NCBI RefSeq assembly: GCF_001507555.1
Contig: NZ_LQBO01000001.1
Coordinates: 868,001 to 932,000 of the forward strand
DNA from: Thiomicrospira sp. XS5
GTDB taxonomy: Bacteria > Pseudomonadota > Gammaproteobacteria > Thiomicrospirales > Thiomicrospiraceae
Direction: 5' to 3'
Length of the DNA stretch: 64,000 nt
Position 1 is the first letter of the stretch. Every line of letters starts with the position of its first letter. Shown here piece after piece: positions 28,498-39,000 of the stretch. The notes under the pieces are model-generated. The model made no database searches. It was given only the letters and a program-made list of their open reading frames with translations, and was not told where the DNA came from. The translations under genes were made by a program, and so were the position numbers.

Positions 28498-29790
28498 TTA
28501 GAAGTTCATGCGAAGAGACAAGGTGTAACCGATTTGAGAGTGTTTGACTTCTTGGTAAGTCGGGTTTGTGTTCATCCCGCCACTCATCATTGAGCTGATA
28601 GCCGTGGTGTCAATTTTTTTACTGACTTCAGGCGCATACACAATGGCGCCGTCTAGCGCAATGTGCTTCGTCAGGCTGTAGCCGCCACCAAATGTGAAAT
28701 GAGATTCAACAATCGCTGGGAAGAATTGGTTGTTAAATAAGTTCACAGCTTGGTTTGAGTAAGTCTGCATTGGGTTGCTGGAGTCCCCTCGTTTATCAAT
28801 CGGGTCTTCACCATAATTATAGCCGATGCCTAGCCAGTAGCGATTACCAGTATATTTCGCGCCGACACCAAATACGTTTTGATCTTTCCAGTTGAAGTCT
28901 TTGTAGCCTTTGGCATCGCCCCATTTGATCTGCTTGGCATCGGCCGTCAACATAAAGCTGCCCATAGTATAAGCAATACCTGCTTTGATCTCGGCTGGTT
29001 GCTCCAAGTGGTTGGACGTGATGGTTTGCATACCGTTAGGCCCGATTCCAAAGCCATCGGCGGCATCGGTGATCTGATCTTTGTATTTCATATCAATGGC
29101 CGATTGATAAGCCAAGGCAATGGTTAAATCGGAAGTGATGTCGAAATAGCCACCCAAGTTATAGCCATAGCCAATATCGGTTGACATCCCATTACCGACA
29201 TTGCTTACATTACCTGTTCCCATATCCATGGATTGGTAGTTAATGTCCAGTGCACCGTACTGAATGACGGGTGCAAAACCAATGCCGAACTTATTAGAGT
29301 TATAAGCGATGGTTGGAGCGAATTTCATGAGCTGCAAATTACTGTAGCCGTTGAATAGACCGGTGCCATCTGGTGCACCGCCATTGTCTCGATAGTCGGT
29401 CCCCATTCCGGCTGACCCAAAGATCCCTAGGCCAAATGTCCAGTTGTTGTTGATGCGGGTTGACAACGAAACTTCTGGGATAATGTTTGTATCGTTATCA
29501 CTTGTTTGGCTGACAGCGGCCGGATAATTCATGCTGGCTACGTTTGTTTCAGCTTTAACATTTGGCTTGAACAGAGTGCCGCCGATGGCAAATTCAGTCC
29601 CTTGTGACTTACCAAGCAAAGCCGGGTTGGTCAGAGCGTTTTCAGAACCAAAGAATGCGGCTGTCCCAGTTCCACCAAGTGCGCGAGATTGGGCACCGAG
29701 GCCGATTAGGTTGTCACCGTTGGTTGCAAGAACAGGAGTTGAAGCCATTGCGGTGGCGGCAATTGCTAAAGCGAGTCTTGTTTTTTTCAT
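28498..29790 (-). CDS. FadL/OmpP1/TodX-type outer-membrane channel
   Basis: The 430-aa protein has a signal peptide ending near VLATNG (about residue 23). The start of the mature chain, GDNLIGLGAQSRALGGTG, matches the FadL/TodX hatch region, followed by a predicted beta-barrel and a C-terminal aromatic residue. Such channels carry hydrophobic compounds across the outer membrane. The substrate in an autotroph is unclear. A 621-bp AT-rich region lies upstream. Confidence 0.87.
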   Translation of the reverse strand: MKKTRLALAIAATAMASTPVLATNGDNLIGLGAQSRALGGTGTAAFFGSENALTNPALLGKSQGTEFAIGGTLFKPNVKAETNVASMNYPAAVSQTSDNDTNIIPEVSLSTRINNNWTFGLGIFGSAGMGTDYRDNGGAPDGTGLFNGYSNLQLMKFAPTIAYNSNKFGIGFAPVIQYGALDINYQSMDMGTGNVSNVGNGMSTDIGYGYNLGGYFDITSDLTIALAYQSAIDMKYKDQITDAADGFGIGPNGMQTITSNHLEQPAEIKAGIAYTMGSFMLTADAKQIKWGDAKGYKDFNWKDQNVFGVGAKYTGNRYWLGIGYNYGEDPIDKRGDSSNPMQTYSNQAVNLFNNQFFPAIVESHFTFGGGYSLTKHIALDGAIVYAPEVSKKIDTTAISSMMSGGMNTNPTYQEVKHSQIGYTLSLRMNF

Positions 29791-30356
29791 TGAGTTTCTC
29801 TCTTTTCGTTATCAAATAAGTTGATGCGTGTCTTCCTGTTGTTTCGTTGCTTACCTAAAGGAGGAGCGGCACGCTGTTTTTGGTCAGAAACTAATATGCC
29901 GAAGAGAAAAGTCATTTAATAATCAAAAAAATTTATCTGGGATTAGGTGGGATTAATTCGTATTGTTCGATTGGTTGGTTTTGGTGAATATGAAGGCTAT
30001 TTTTTTACTTAAGTTGTTGAAAATAAACAATTTAAGCATTTAATGATATAATTATTTTCTTATATTTGAACGTTAACATATTGAAATGAAAATAATTTTA
30101 TGAGAGAGCATGAATTTTTTATTATGACTTCCTAATATTATTAAAAAATGATTTCATCCTCTTTGCTTCAGGGGGTGACCGGAGGGGGAATAGCCTCGAT
30201 GTTGGTATCGTATAAACAGAGCTTTGAACTTGACCTTGGCTATTGTTCGATTGAAAACAGCCAGAGAGCGGATTAGAGGCGTTTGATAAGCTGGAACGTT
30301 ATTGTAAAAGAGAATGGGGGCTGAGAGTGAAAGAGGATCTGAAAATCGATCAGGCA
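29791..30356. other. Gene-poor AT-rich gap with a weak terminal inverted repeat
   Basis: No convincing gene is seen. The part nearest 29790 is the leader of the FadL-type gene. A stretch at about 30147-30350 is bounded by partly matching inverted repeats (GATTTCA..TCCTCTTT at the left, AAAGAGGATCTGAAAATC at the right). A 67-codon minus-strand frame (30154-30357) lies in it, but it lacks a ribosome site and recognised domain. Confidence 0.4.
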
Positions 30357-30387
30357 TAAAAAAGCCCGCTTGAAGCGGGCTTTTTGA
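30357..30387 (-). terminator. Terminator of the DUF302 lipoprotein gene
   Basis: AAAGCCCGCTT and AAGCGGGCTTT form a strong stem with flanking A- and T-runs, 25 bases past the stop codon. Confidence 0.9.
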
Positions 30388-30411
30388 TTTTAACGAACTA
30401 AGTAAAGTGGC

Positions 30412-30981
30412 TTAGAAAGCGCCAGACTTACCTTTTTGTAGCATTTCCCACATGGTGTCACGCACTTGCATAGTGGCTTCTTGTAGCTCTGGAGGCATTT
30501 TTTTACCCATTTTAATGGCCATGTCCATGTTCATGGTGTAGATGTGCAGTCCATCGTCTTCTTCAATGATGTTGACACGACATGGTAGGAAACCACCCAT
30601 CGCTGGGGAGAAGTCAACCATTTTACGAGCCGTTTCCGGGTTACAGAAAGACATAACGTGAATGATTTTAGAGTCGATGCCACGTGCTTTCAATTCTTCG
30701 GACAGTGGCAACTCGCCTACGTTTTTGATGTTACGATTGATCCCGACGTTGTTGATGGCATCGATGACGTCTTCCAGTTCAACGCCGTCTTCCACCTTGA
30801 CTTCCCACATGGTGGCATCAGCGATGTCACCGTCGGCGGCAACCCACTTATCCCAGATTTGCATGAAGGTTTCGCCTGCACCATCATTCAAGTTATTGAT
30901 GGCGTTGACTGTACCACAGCCACTTAGTGTTGCGATGGCACCTGCGATAAAGGCGGCTTTAAAAAAGTTTACTAGTCTCAT
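30412..30981 (-). CDS. DUF302-domain lipoprotein
   Basis: The 189-aa protein begins with a lipoprotein signal peptide ending in the lipobox LSGC. The middle and C-terminal part, with CNPETARKMVDFSPAMGGFLPCR and YTMNMDMAIKMG, matches the DUF302 family. The function of that family is unknown; some members sit with sulfur or metal metabolism genes. The start at 30981 is chosen for the GGAG site upstream and the clean signal peptide. An upstream in-frame start at 31029 would bury it. Confidence 0.82.
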   Translation of the reverse strand: MRLVNFFKAAFIAGAIATLSGCGTVNAINNLNDGAGETFMQIWDKWVAADGDIADATMWEVKVEDGVELEDVIDAINNVGINRNIKNVGELPLSEELKARGIDSKIIHVMSFCNPETARKMVDFSPAMGGFLPCRVNIIEEDDGLHIYTMNMDMAIKMGKKMPPELQEATMQVRDTMWEMLQKGKSGAF

Positions 30982-31233
30982 TGAGTCTTTCTCCGTTGCT
31001 TTGTAATCAAGGGGGTTGATTGTGGCCAAATGTATCGTGGTCTTAATCGTTTAAGCCGATTACATATTTGACGCATTTTTTATTTGCTTGATTTGAATCA
31101 ATTTTCAGCAACCAAGGTTACTCTTGTTATTTTTAAAATAAAAATTAATTTTTTTGTGTAGAGATAATTTTCTTTTATGGAAATAACCAATTCCTAATAT
31201 AATTTTTTTATGAAATGATGAAATACGTAAAAA

Positions 31234-32361
31234 TCAGATAAGCTTAAACCCTAGGGAATACAGGCAGTTATCAAATAATTTATGCCCGGTTTTCTGCACG
31301 CGATGTTGGTGCCATTCACGATGGATAGGGTAATGCCGACGATAATATTCATATTTTTTATGGGTCTCTATCATATTATTTGTTCTAATGGCCAAATCGT
31401 CTTTTTCTGGCTGGTAACATTGCGCCAATAAGGCTTTTAAGTCCGTTTCCAGTTTTCCTGTAAACGATGGTTGAATGAGGTCGGGTGGCGTTGGCAAAAT
31501 GCTTGGCCAATCGATAACCGGTTCAGTGTGCCAGTATTGGCACAGTGCGGAAAACACCATTTGGCTGCCGGCAATTTTGGCATCCAGCGCATGGCCTGCG
31601 ATATGCGGTGTGGCAATCAGCGCGGTTTGATAAAGCGTTTCGTCGATATTGGGCTCGTTTTCCCAGCAGTCGATGATGTTGGCAGCGGTGGGCGTTTTTG
31701 ACCAGGCCTGCTCGTCGATAATGCCGCCACGGGCCGCGTTGATGATGATTTGATGAGGTTGGATTCGGCGCAGTTTGTCCGCTGACAATAAATGATGGGT
31801 TGGGTGTGGCCCGTCATAATTCAGTGGGGTATGCACGGTAATGATGTCTGCTGACAGGGCCGTGTCCAAATCTACAAAGCCGGTCAGGTTTTCTTGTTCC
31901 ACCCGAGGCGGGTCATTTAATAGTAGCGTCATGTCTAAGGCCGCCGCTTTGTCGGCCACGCGTTTTCCGACATGGCCGACACCGATAATGGCGAGCCGGG
32001 TGCCGGCTAATTCGAAGCCCTTTGAAACGGCCAGGTTGACGATGTTGGTGATGACGTATTCGGCCACGGAATTCGCATTGCAGCCTTGGGCCGAGTAAAA
32101 TTCAATATTTTGTTGTTGTAAGTAAACTTGATCGATATGATCCAAACCGACAACGGTGCTCCCGACAAATTCGACCGGTGTGTTCTCCAGTAGCGCTTGA
32201 TTGACTTGCGTGCGCGAACGAACAATCAAGGCATCGGCCGTTTTTAAACTGTCGCGAGTAATCTCCTTGCCAGGTAAGGTGATGACGTGACCGAGGTGTG
32301 AAAATAGTTCGTGTGCATAGGGAACGGCGTCGTCGATGACAATGGTTTTGTTTGGGATCAT
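31234..32361 (-). CDS. pdxB: Erythronate-4-phosphate dehydrogenase
   Basis: The 375-aa NAD-dependent dehydrogenase acts in pyridoxal phosphate synthesis. The Rossmann motif is GVGHVGKRVAD, the catalytic segment INAARGGIIDE follows, and the histidine lies in TPHIAGHALDAK. The C-terminal extension characteristic of PdxB is present, and the length is near the E. coli 378. The start is set at 32361 (MIPNKTIVIDD). A longer frame to 32511 overlaps the divergent hydrolase. Confidence 0.93.
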   Translation of the reverse strand: MIPNKTIVIDDAVPYAHELFSHLGHVITLPGKEITRDSLKTADALIVRSRTQVNQALLENTPVEFVGSTVVGLDHIDQVYLQQQNIEFYSAQGCNANSVAEYVITNIVNLAVSKGFELAGTRLAIIGVGHVGKRVADKAAALDMTLLLNDPPRVEQENLTGFVDLDTALSADIITVHTPLNYDGPHPTHHLLSADKLRRIQPHQIIINAARGGIIDEQAWSKTPTAANIIDCWENEPNIDETLYQTALIATPHIAGHALDAKIAGSQMVFSALCQYWHTEPVIDWPSILPTPPDLIQPSFTGKLETDLKALLAQCYQPEKDDLAIRTNNMIETHKKYEYYRRHYPIHREWHQHRVQKTGHKLFDNCLYSLGFKLI

Positions 32362-32505
32362 ACGTATTTCCGTGGAAAATTCATAAGAATAATGTTGTGG
32401 CTTTAAGCTGATATTGTAGCAAGATACCGAGTGATGCGTCTGTTCAAGATTCTGGGGTAATAAGACCACAGAGAGTTGTTTTAAAATAATGATAGAAGGA
32501 AAAAT

Positions 32506-33135
32506 ATGCACTCAAAATCCTCTCGCCGGATTCCCGGAGCGGTGGGTGAGCTTGAAGTCAGAATGACCAGGCCTGGTGATTCCTCTTCTTCCAGCGACCA
32601 ACCAAAACGTTGGGTGGTATTGAGCCATCCCCACCCACAGTTCGGTGGAACGATGAATAATAAAGTGGTGGCGACACTCGAGAAAGCGTTTCAAAGCCTG
32701 GAATATGGCACCTTGGCGTATAACTTTCGTGGCGTGGGTGAGTCTGAAGGCGAATACGATGGCGGAGAAGGTGAGCAAATGGACTTGGCGGCCGCCGTTC
32801 ATTGGTTGCGTGAAACAAACGAGGTGGATGAATTGGTGTTGGCCGGTTTTTCCTTCGGAAGCTATGTGGTCTTGAAACAAGCGGAAGCGTTGAAGGCGGA
32901 TGCTTTATGTACCGTGGCTCCGCCGGTGTCTATGTACGACTTTACCGATTTGTATCCGACGATGCCTTGGGTGCTGATTCAAGGCGGGCAGGATGAAGTG
33001 ATTGACAGTGGGGAAGTCTTGCAATGGGCCATTAAAGCCGACTCGGTTCCGGATATCTTCTGGCGGGCGCAGGCCAGTCATTTTTTTCATCGTCAGTTGG
33101 TTTGGCTGAAGAATATTGTCACAGCGGTTTATTGA
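32506..33135 (+). CDS. Alpha/beta hydrolase (COG2945 type)
   Basis: The 209-aa protein has the HPHPQFGGTMNN motif near residue 43 and the nucleophile elbow GFSFGS, with a late HFFH segment holding the likely catalytic histidine. This subgroup is often called a CocE/NonD-like small hydrolase; substrates are unknown. It is divergent from pdxB, with a 144-bp gap. AGAAGGA precedes the start. A CCAGGCCTGG copy lies in the coding region at 32567-32576. Confidence 0.83.
   Translation: MHSKSSRRIPGAVGELEVRMTRPGDSSSSSDQPKRWVVLSHPHPQFGGTMNNKVVATLEKAFQSLEYGTLAYNFRGVGESEGEYDGGEGEQMDLAAAVHWLRETNEVDELVLAGFSFGSYVVLKQAEALKADALCTVAPPVSMYDFTDLYPTMPWVLIQGGQDEVIDSGEVLQWAIKADSVPDIFWRAQASHFFHRQLVWLKNIVTAVY
32567..32576. 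repeat. Iterated palindrome inside the hydrolase gene
   Basis: A perfect CCAGGCCTGG lies within codons for T-R-P-G in the divergent N-terminal part of the protein. Confidence 0.85.
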
Positions 33136-33445
33136 GCCCTGGATCAGGCCGCTTAAGTGATTCATTAATTAAAGGTGAGCGGTCACGAACCTTCTAAAGA
33201 GGTGTTGAACTCTTTTTACTCCAAAACTGGAATATAAGAAAATTCTTATATATAATTCAAAATAATTAATATAAGTAATTACTAATATTCTAATGCGTTT
33301 GAGTTCTCGTGTTGGGGGCGGTAATGTTGTTTTCATAGATGAAAGCACGACCCTGAACGGATCAACGCTTGATTCTGAAGCCTTAACCCTTAGAAATATT
33401 AGCTGTAATAAAGACCGAATTTTAAGCCTGTTGGGAACTAATTTT
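33136..33445 (+). promoter_or_regulatory. Leader of the efflux operon with a 20-bp palindrome
   Basis: No gene is supported here. A nearly perfect palindrome, ATATAAGAAAATTCTTATAT (33232-33251), sits in an AT-rich stretch about 200 bases before the TolC-type gene. It has the form of a dimeric repressor operator (TetR or MarR type), but no regulator gene is adjacent. Confidence 0.4.
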
Positions 33446-34855
33446 ATGAAGCCAAATGTATTAAGGGTCATCAAACCCGTATCCATGCCTTTAATCGCCA
33501 TTTTGATTTCAGGCCTGGCGACTTCCGCTCATGCCGCGCAACTGGATTTTAAAGCGTGTGTGGAAACGGCGCTGGGCCAAAACCCGGAAATGGACGTCAG
33601 TCAGTACCGTCTTCAACAAGCCAAATACGCATTAGCGGAAGCCGATGCCAATCGCATGCCGCAAATCACGGCTTCCATGACCGGTACCAACTCAAACAAT
33701 GCTATGAATGTCTTTGGAATGAAGCTGGGGCAGCGACAAGCGGCGTTAGCCGATTTCGGGTTTAATAATCAAACCGCTGTGGCGTTCAATAATGGTAACT
33801 GGGATTACGAACCGGATGATTTGAATAACCCGGGAAGTTACACCGACTTTAATACCCGTCTGGAAGTGATGATTCCGGTTTGGAACGGTGGTCGGGTTTC
33901 CAGTTATCAGAACCAAGCCAAAGCGATGATTAAAGCGGCACAGCACGGTGATAAGGCTGTGCAACAGTACTTAACCTACAATGTGTATCAGGCTTACGAA
34001 GGGGTGCACACTGCGCGCGCCTTCGTTTCCGTGGCCGAACAGGCCGTTAAAGCGTCGGAATCTTATGTGCGAACCACGCAAAATATGGTGGAACAAGGCG
34101 TGGTTGTTCGTTCGGAGTTATTGAGTGCCAATGTGCATTTGTCAGACGCCACGACGGCTTTGGAGCAGGCGAAAACACAAGAGCAGATCGCATTGGATAA
34201 CCTAAGAACTTTGATGGCTTTGGATCAAAATGCGCCTTTGGATGTGGGGCCGCGTATCGACATTTCACTGCCGTCAAAATCCTTACCGGAATTAACCAAT
34301 ATGGCGGCTACCACCAACCCAAAACTGGAAGCCTCGCGTGAAGAATCTTTGTCCAAGCGAGCGGCGATTGACGCCAGTAAAGCCGATCAGTATCCAAACT
34401 TCAATATTATGGTCCGCGGTGATACTAATGATGAAAATCTCGGGTTCGATAGCCAGTCTTATACGGTGGCGGGTGTGGTCTCTTGGAAAATCACCGACTT
34501 TGGGGTCACGGCGAATAAAGTGGATCGTGCCCGTGCCTTAGCCAGTGAAAAACAAGCCGCGTTGCGTTCGCAGGAAAACCAAACGCGACTGGCCGTGTTG
34601 AGAGCTTGGCGAACGTTGCAAGTGGCGGAAAAACAGGTCAAATCCAATCAGTTGGCGGTTCAGCAGGCCGAGGAAGCACAGCGCTTGGTGATGAAACGCT
34701 ATAAAGGGGGCATTGCCACCATGACTGAAGTTTTGTCGAACCAGGCACAATTAGATAAGGCCAGAGCCGATTTGGTGAATGCTGTTTTTGAGAAAAACAT
34801 TCAAAAAGCCAAATTGCGTCTTGAAACCGGCACGATGAGTGTCGAGCAGCTCTGA
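33446..34855 (+). CDS. TolC-family outer-membrane efflux protein
   Basis: The 469-aa protein has a signal peptide ending ATSAHA and two outer-membrane efflux (OEP) repeats with long coiled-coil helices (LEQAKTQEQIALDNLRTLM in the first, AEEAQRLVMKRYKGGIATMTEVL in the second). It is the outer channel of the tripartite pump completed by the next two genes. The start at 33446 gives the signal peptide. The frame is open to 33293 but that would place the signal peptide internally. Confidence 0.9.
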   Translation: MKPNVLRVIKPVSMPLIAILISGLATSAHAAQLDFKACVETALGQNPEMDVSQYRLQQAKYALAEADANRMPQITASMTGTNSNNAMNVFGMKLGQRQAALADFGFNNQTAVAFNNGNWDYEPDDLNNPGSYTDFNTRLEVMIPVWNGGRVSSYQNQAKAMIKAAQHGDKAVQQYLTYNVYQAYEGVHTARAFVSVAEQAVKASESYVRTTQNMVEQGVVVRSELLSANVHLSDATTALEQAKTQEQIALDNLRTLMALDQNAPLDVGPRIDISLPSKSLPELTNMAATTNPKLEASREESLSKRAAIDASKADQYPNFNIMVRGDTNDENLGFDSQSYTVAGVVSWKITDFGVTANKVDRARALASEKQAALRSQENQTRLAVLRAWRTLQVAEKQVKSNQLAVQQAEEAQRLVMKRYKGGIATMTEVLSNQAQLDKARADLVNAVFEKNIQKAKLRLETGTMSVEQL

Positions 34856-34919
34856 TCGAAAGCAGAAAAGCAAATTGAATCGAATTACAAAATTTTAAAG
34901 TTTTTTAAAGGGTAAACGA

Positions 34920-36041
34920 ATGAAAACCATTGCAAAACTGATACTGTCAAGCAGTCTGGTCGCGGTGATCGGGCTTTCCGGTTGCGGGAAAGAGTCGGAT
35001 GATATGAATGCCACTGAGAAGCCGGTTCAAACCATCAAAGCGCCGGTGGAAACCGTAAGCTTGGGGTCCATTCCGTTAAAAGCGGTGGTGCCGGGGGCTG
35101 TTGTTCCAGATCAGAAGGCTCAAATTGCGTCGCGGTTGATGGGGTACATTAAGAACCTGAATGTGAAAGTCGGCCAAGAGGTCAAAAAGGGCGAGTTATT
35201 GTTTTCCATTGATTCCAGCGATGTGAACAGCCAGATTTTACAGGCGAAGTCAGCATACCAGCAAGCCAGTGCAGCCTTGAAAGATGCGAAGTTGGACTAT
35301 GACCGCTTTTCTAAACTGTATAAGGAAGACTCGGTTTCCAAGCAGCAGTTCGACAAAATTAGCTTGCAATATAAAGTGGCTCAGGAAAACCTGGTTTCCG
35401 CTAAAACGGCTTTGAATCAAGCTAAATCCCAATTGAACTATGCCAATGTCAAAGCACCGTTTGATGGTGTTGTGGTTGATAAAATGGCCGTGGCTGGGGA
35501 CTTGGCGGCACCGGGTAATCCGGTTCTGGTTTTGGAAAACTTGACGTCGTTGAGTGTGAAGACACAAGTGGCCGAGGATTTGTTTGCCGTATTGCGTCCT
35601 GGGGATGAAGCAGAAGTGGTGATCGATGGCCAGCCCAAGGCGCTAACCGGCACCATTTATACCTTGGTCAGCGCGGCCGATCCGAAAACACGCACCCATA
35701 CCGTTAAACTCAGTTTGCCTTCACTGGTTAATGTGAACAGCGGAACCTTTGCGCGTGTTGGGTTTAAACGTGGCGAGCGCCAAACCATGATGGTGCCGAA
35801 ATCGGCGGTATTAAATCGTTCCGGCGTGCAAGGCGTGTTTGTTTTGGAAGACGGCAAGGCCAGTTTTCATATGGTGCGCTTGGGTGAAGAAATCGGCGAA
35901 AAAGTGGAAATTAAAGCCGGTTTGAACTTAGGCGATACCATTGTTGTGGCCAATAATAACAGTCTTTTAAATGGGGATAACATTGAAGTGGTCAACGTAG
36001 ACACAGCGATGGAACCTGCGGAAAAGAAAGGGGCTGAATAA
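34920..36041 (+). CDS. RND efflux periplasmic adaptor (lipoprotein)
   Basis: The 373-aa membrane-fusion protein starts with a lipoprotein signal peptide (GLSGC lipobox). It has a split lipoyl/biotinyl-like domain around a coiled-coil hairpin (residues about 100-170), then beta-barrel and membrane-proximal parts. It bridges the TolC-type channel and the RND pump. Its stop overlaps the RND start by one base (TAATG), showing translational coupling. Confidence 0.92.
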   Translation: MKTIAKLILSSSLVAVIGLSGCGKESDDMNATEKPVQTIKAPVETVSLGSIPLKAVVPGAVVPDQKAQIASRLMGYIKNLNVKVGQEVKKGELLFSIDSSDVNSQILQAKSAYQQASAALKDAKLDYDRFSKLYKEDSVSKQQFDKISLQYKVAQENLVSAKTALNQAKSQLNYANVKAPFDGVVVDKMAVAGDLAAPGNPVLVLENLTSLSVKTQVAEDLFAVLRPGDEAEVVIDGQPKALTGTIYTLVSAADPKTRTHTVKLSLPSLVNVNSGTFARVGFKRGERQTMMVPKSAVLNRSGVQGVFVLEDGKASFHMVRLGEEIGEKVEIKAGLNLGDTIVVANNNSLLNGDNIEVVNVDTAMEPAEKKGAE

Positions 36042-39000
36042 TGTCGACGGCCGAACAGAAATCATCAACGGATTTAAACATCGCGGGGAAACTCGCCAAG
36101 ATTTTCATCCATTCCAAAATCACCATGATGATTATGGTTGCGGTGACGTTGGCCGGTGTTTTGGCTTATTTGGTGACCCCGCGTGAGTATAACCCGCAAA
36201 TTGTGGTGCCGGCGGCGGACATTATTGTGCCGAAGGGCGGAGCCACACCGAGTGAAGTGCAAAACATGGTGGTGAAGCCGCTGGAAACCATTATGGGCGC
36301 TTTGCCTGGGGTGAAGCATACGTTTGGGTATGCCTCCAATGACTTCGGTATTGTCACGGTACAGTTCGATGTGGGGGAAAATCAGGTCGACAGTCTGGTC
36401 AAGCTCTATAACCAGCTGATGCAAAATATGGACAAAATGCCGCCGGACACTCAGCAACCGCTTATCAAACCGATTAATGTGGACGATGTGCCGATTATGA
36501 CGTTGGCGGTGACTTCGGATGAATTGTCCGGTTACGACTTGCGTGATGTGTCTTTAAAACTGGTAGAAAACCTGCGAAATATTCCCGGCGTTTCTTTCAC
36601 GGAAGTGGTGGGCGGAAAACGCCGCGCCGTCAATGTGTGGTTGGATGCGCAAAAAATTGCTTTGACCGGGATGTCTCTTGGGCAAATCAGTGACATGCTG
36701 AAAGGCAGTAACGTCTCTTTACCGGTTGGCGCCCTGGTCAGTAACAATAAACAAGAGCCGATTCGAGTAAACGGCTTTTTGGGCAATGCCGAGGAAGTGG
36801 GCGAAATTATTATCGGAGCCGAGAATGGCCGTCCGATTTATCTGAAAGACATTGCGCGCATCGAGGATGGGCCAATGGAAACTGATACCGATACCCGAAT
36901 CGGTTATGGCCCCGCCAGCACGAAGAGTTCGCGCAGTGAATTGCCAGCGGTGACCATTTCATTGGCCAAAAAACCGGGGACGAATGCCGTGACGGTGGCG
37001 GATGCCGTTCTGGAAAAACTGGATGAATTGAAACTGAGCGTTTTGCCGTCCAATGTGGATATTACGGTGACTCGCAATGACGGCGAAAAAGCCAATGCGG
37101 CGGTGAACCTGTTGATGGAGCATTTAGCCATCGCGGTGGCCTCGGTTATCGTGGTATTGATTTTGTTCCTGGGTTGGCGTGAAGCCGGTATTGTGACCTT
37201 GACCGTGCCGCTGATTTTGTTTGTGGTGTTGTTTGTGGGGTATGTTTCCGGTCAAACCATCAACCGTATCACCTTGTTTGCGTTGATCCTGTCGCTGGGG
37301 TTATTGGTGGATGCCGCCATCGTGGTCATCGAGAATATCCACCGGCACATTCATGAAGGCTTCGATCCGGAAAAATTCGATGAGGTCTTAATCAAAGCGA
37401 CCAACGAAATCGGTAACCCGACCAATGTGGCGACCTTCGCGGTGATTTTGGCCTTTATTCCGATGCTGTTTGTCACCGGAATGATGGGGCCGTTTATGGC
37501 GCCGATTCCGTTTAATGTTCCGGTGGCGATGATTGCCTCACTGGTCATAGCTTACATTTTGGTGCCATACGCCTCTTATCGCTTCCTGGGCAAAAAAGCC
37601 ATCAAGGAAATGCAAGAGCGTGACAGTCTGGAGACGCATCATGTCAATGAACCGGATTGGATGCAGCGCCTGTATGAAAAATCCATTGTGCCGTTATTGG
37701 AAAGTCGCACTAAGCGAAATGTATTCTTGTTTGCGGTGTTGATTTCTCTGTTTGCCGCCATGACGCAACCGGCCTTGCAGTTCTTACGCGGGGATGGCAT
37801 GAATAATCCACTGCATTCGGCTGGGGTGGAAGTGAAGATGTTGCCGTATGACAATACCAGTACCTTCCTCGTTCAGGTGGATATGCCGGAAGGCACCGCA
37901 CTGGAAGCCACGGATATTGTGGTGCGTCGTGTTAATGACATTATCGCCAATACGCCGTTTGTAACCGATTACAGTGTGTATTTGGGCGACCATGCGCCGA
38001 TTGATTTTGCGGCGTTGGTGCGTGGCGACTTGATCAAAGAAGGGTCAAATTTCGCGCAGATTCGTGTCAATTTGGTCAATAAACATGACCGGGATTTGTC
38101 GTCGCATGAAATTGTGCAGATGTTGAACGATAAATTGGTATCGGTGCGTAAAGTGTTCCCGAACGCGAATGTTAAACTGTATGAAACGCCGCCGGGGCCG
38201 CCGGTGACACTGCAAATTATGGCGGAACTCTATGGGCCGGATTACGATAAGTTGCGTGCTGCGGCGCGCGAAATCAACGCCAAAATGCACGACATTTACG
38301 GCTTGGTCAATATTGATGATACGGTGACGGCCAATACCGAAAGTTACCAAATCAATATCGACCGTACCCAAGCCAATCTGCTGGGCATTGTGCCGGCGGA
38401 AGTGGCGAAGATGTTGCGTGATTACATCAACGGTTATGAGTTGGGCTATATGCACTTGGATAATGTCCGTGAACCGGTCAATATCATAGTGCGTCTGCCG
38501 CGTTCTGAGCGAACTGTTCCGGAACAATTGCTGTCGTTGAACGTGCAGTCTCGCTCTGGGGCTTCCGTGCCGATTTCGGCTTTTGCTTCCATTAAAGAGG
38601 TGGTACAAGCCAAACCGATTATGGGGCGTGACCAGCACCAAATGGTGATGGTTGGCGGTGAATTGTTGCGTTCCAGTCCGGTGTATGCGGTGTTGTCGAT
38701 GGACAAGATGTTGGACGGAGTGAAGCTGCCGGAATCCGGTGTGACTTTCCACACGGCGAACCTTGGGTTTGTGGAAGCACAACCGGATGATGTCATGAAC
38801 TACTCGCTGTTATGGGGGGGTGAAATGCGCCTGACCCTGGATGTATTCCGCGATATGGGGAGTGCGTTCATTGTGGCGCTGGTCTTCATCTATCTGATTC
38901 TGGTCGGTTACTACCGCTCCTTTATGATGCCGGTCATCGTGATGGGCGCGATTCCATTGACCATGATCGGGGTGTTCCCGGGTCACTGGTTGACCGGGCA

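Noticed and set aside
30160-30360. Resemblance to a TPP riboswitch (GGGGCTGAGAG and GATCAGGCAT)
   Set aside because: The pieces are in the wrong order and the conserved P2-P5 pairing cannot be drawn; there is also no thiamine gene.
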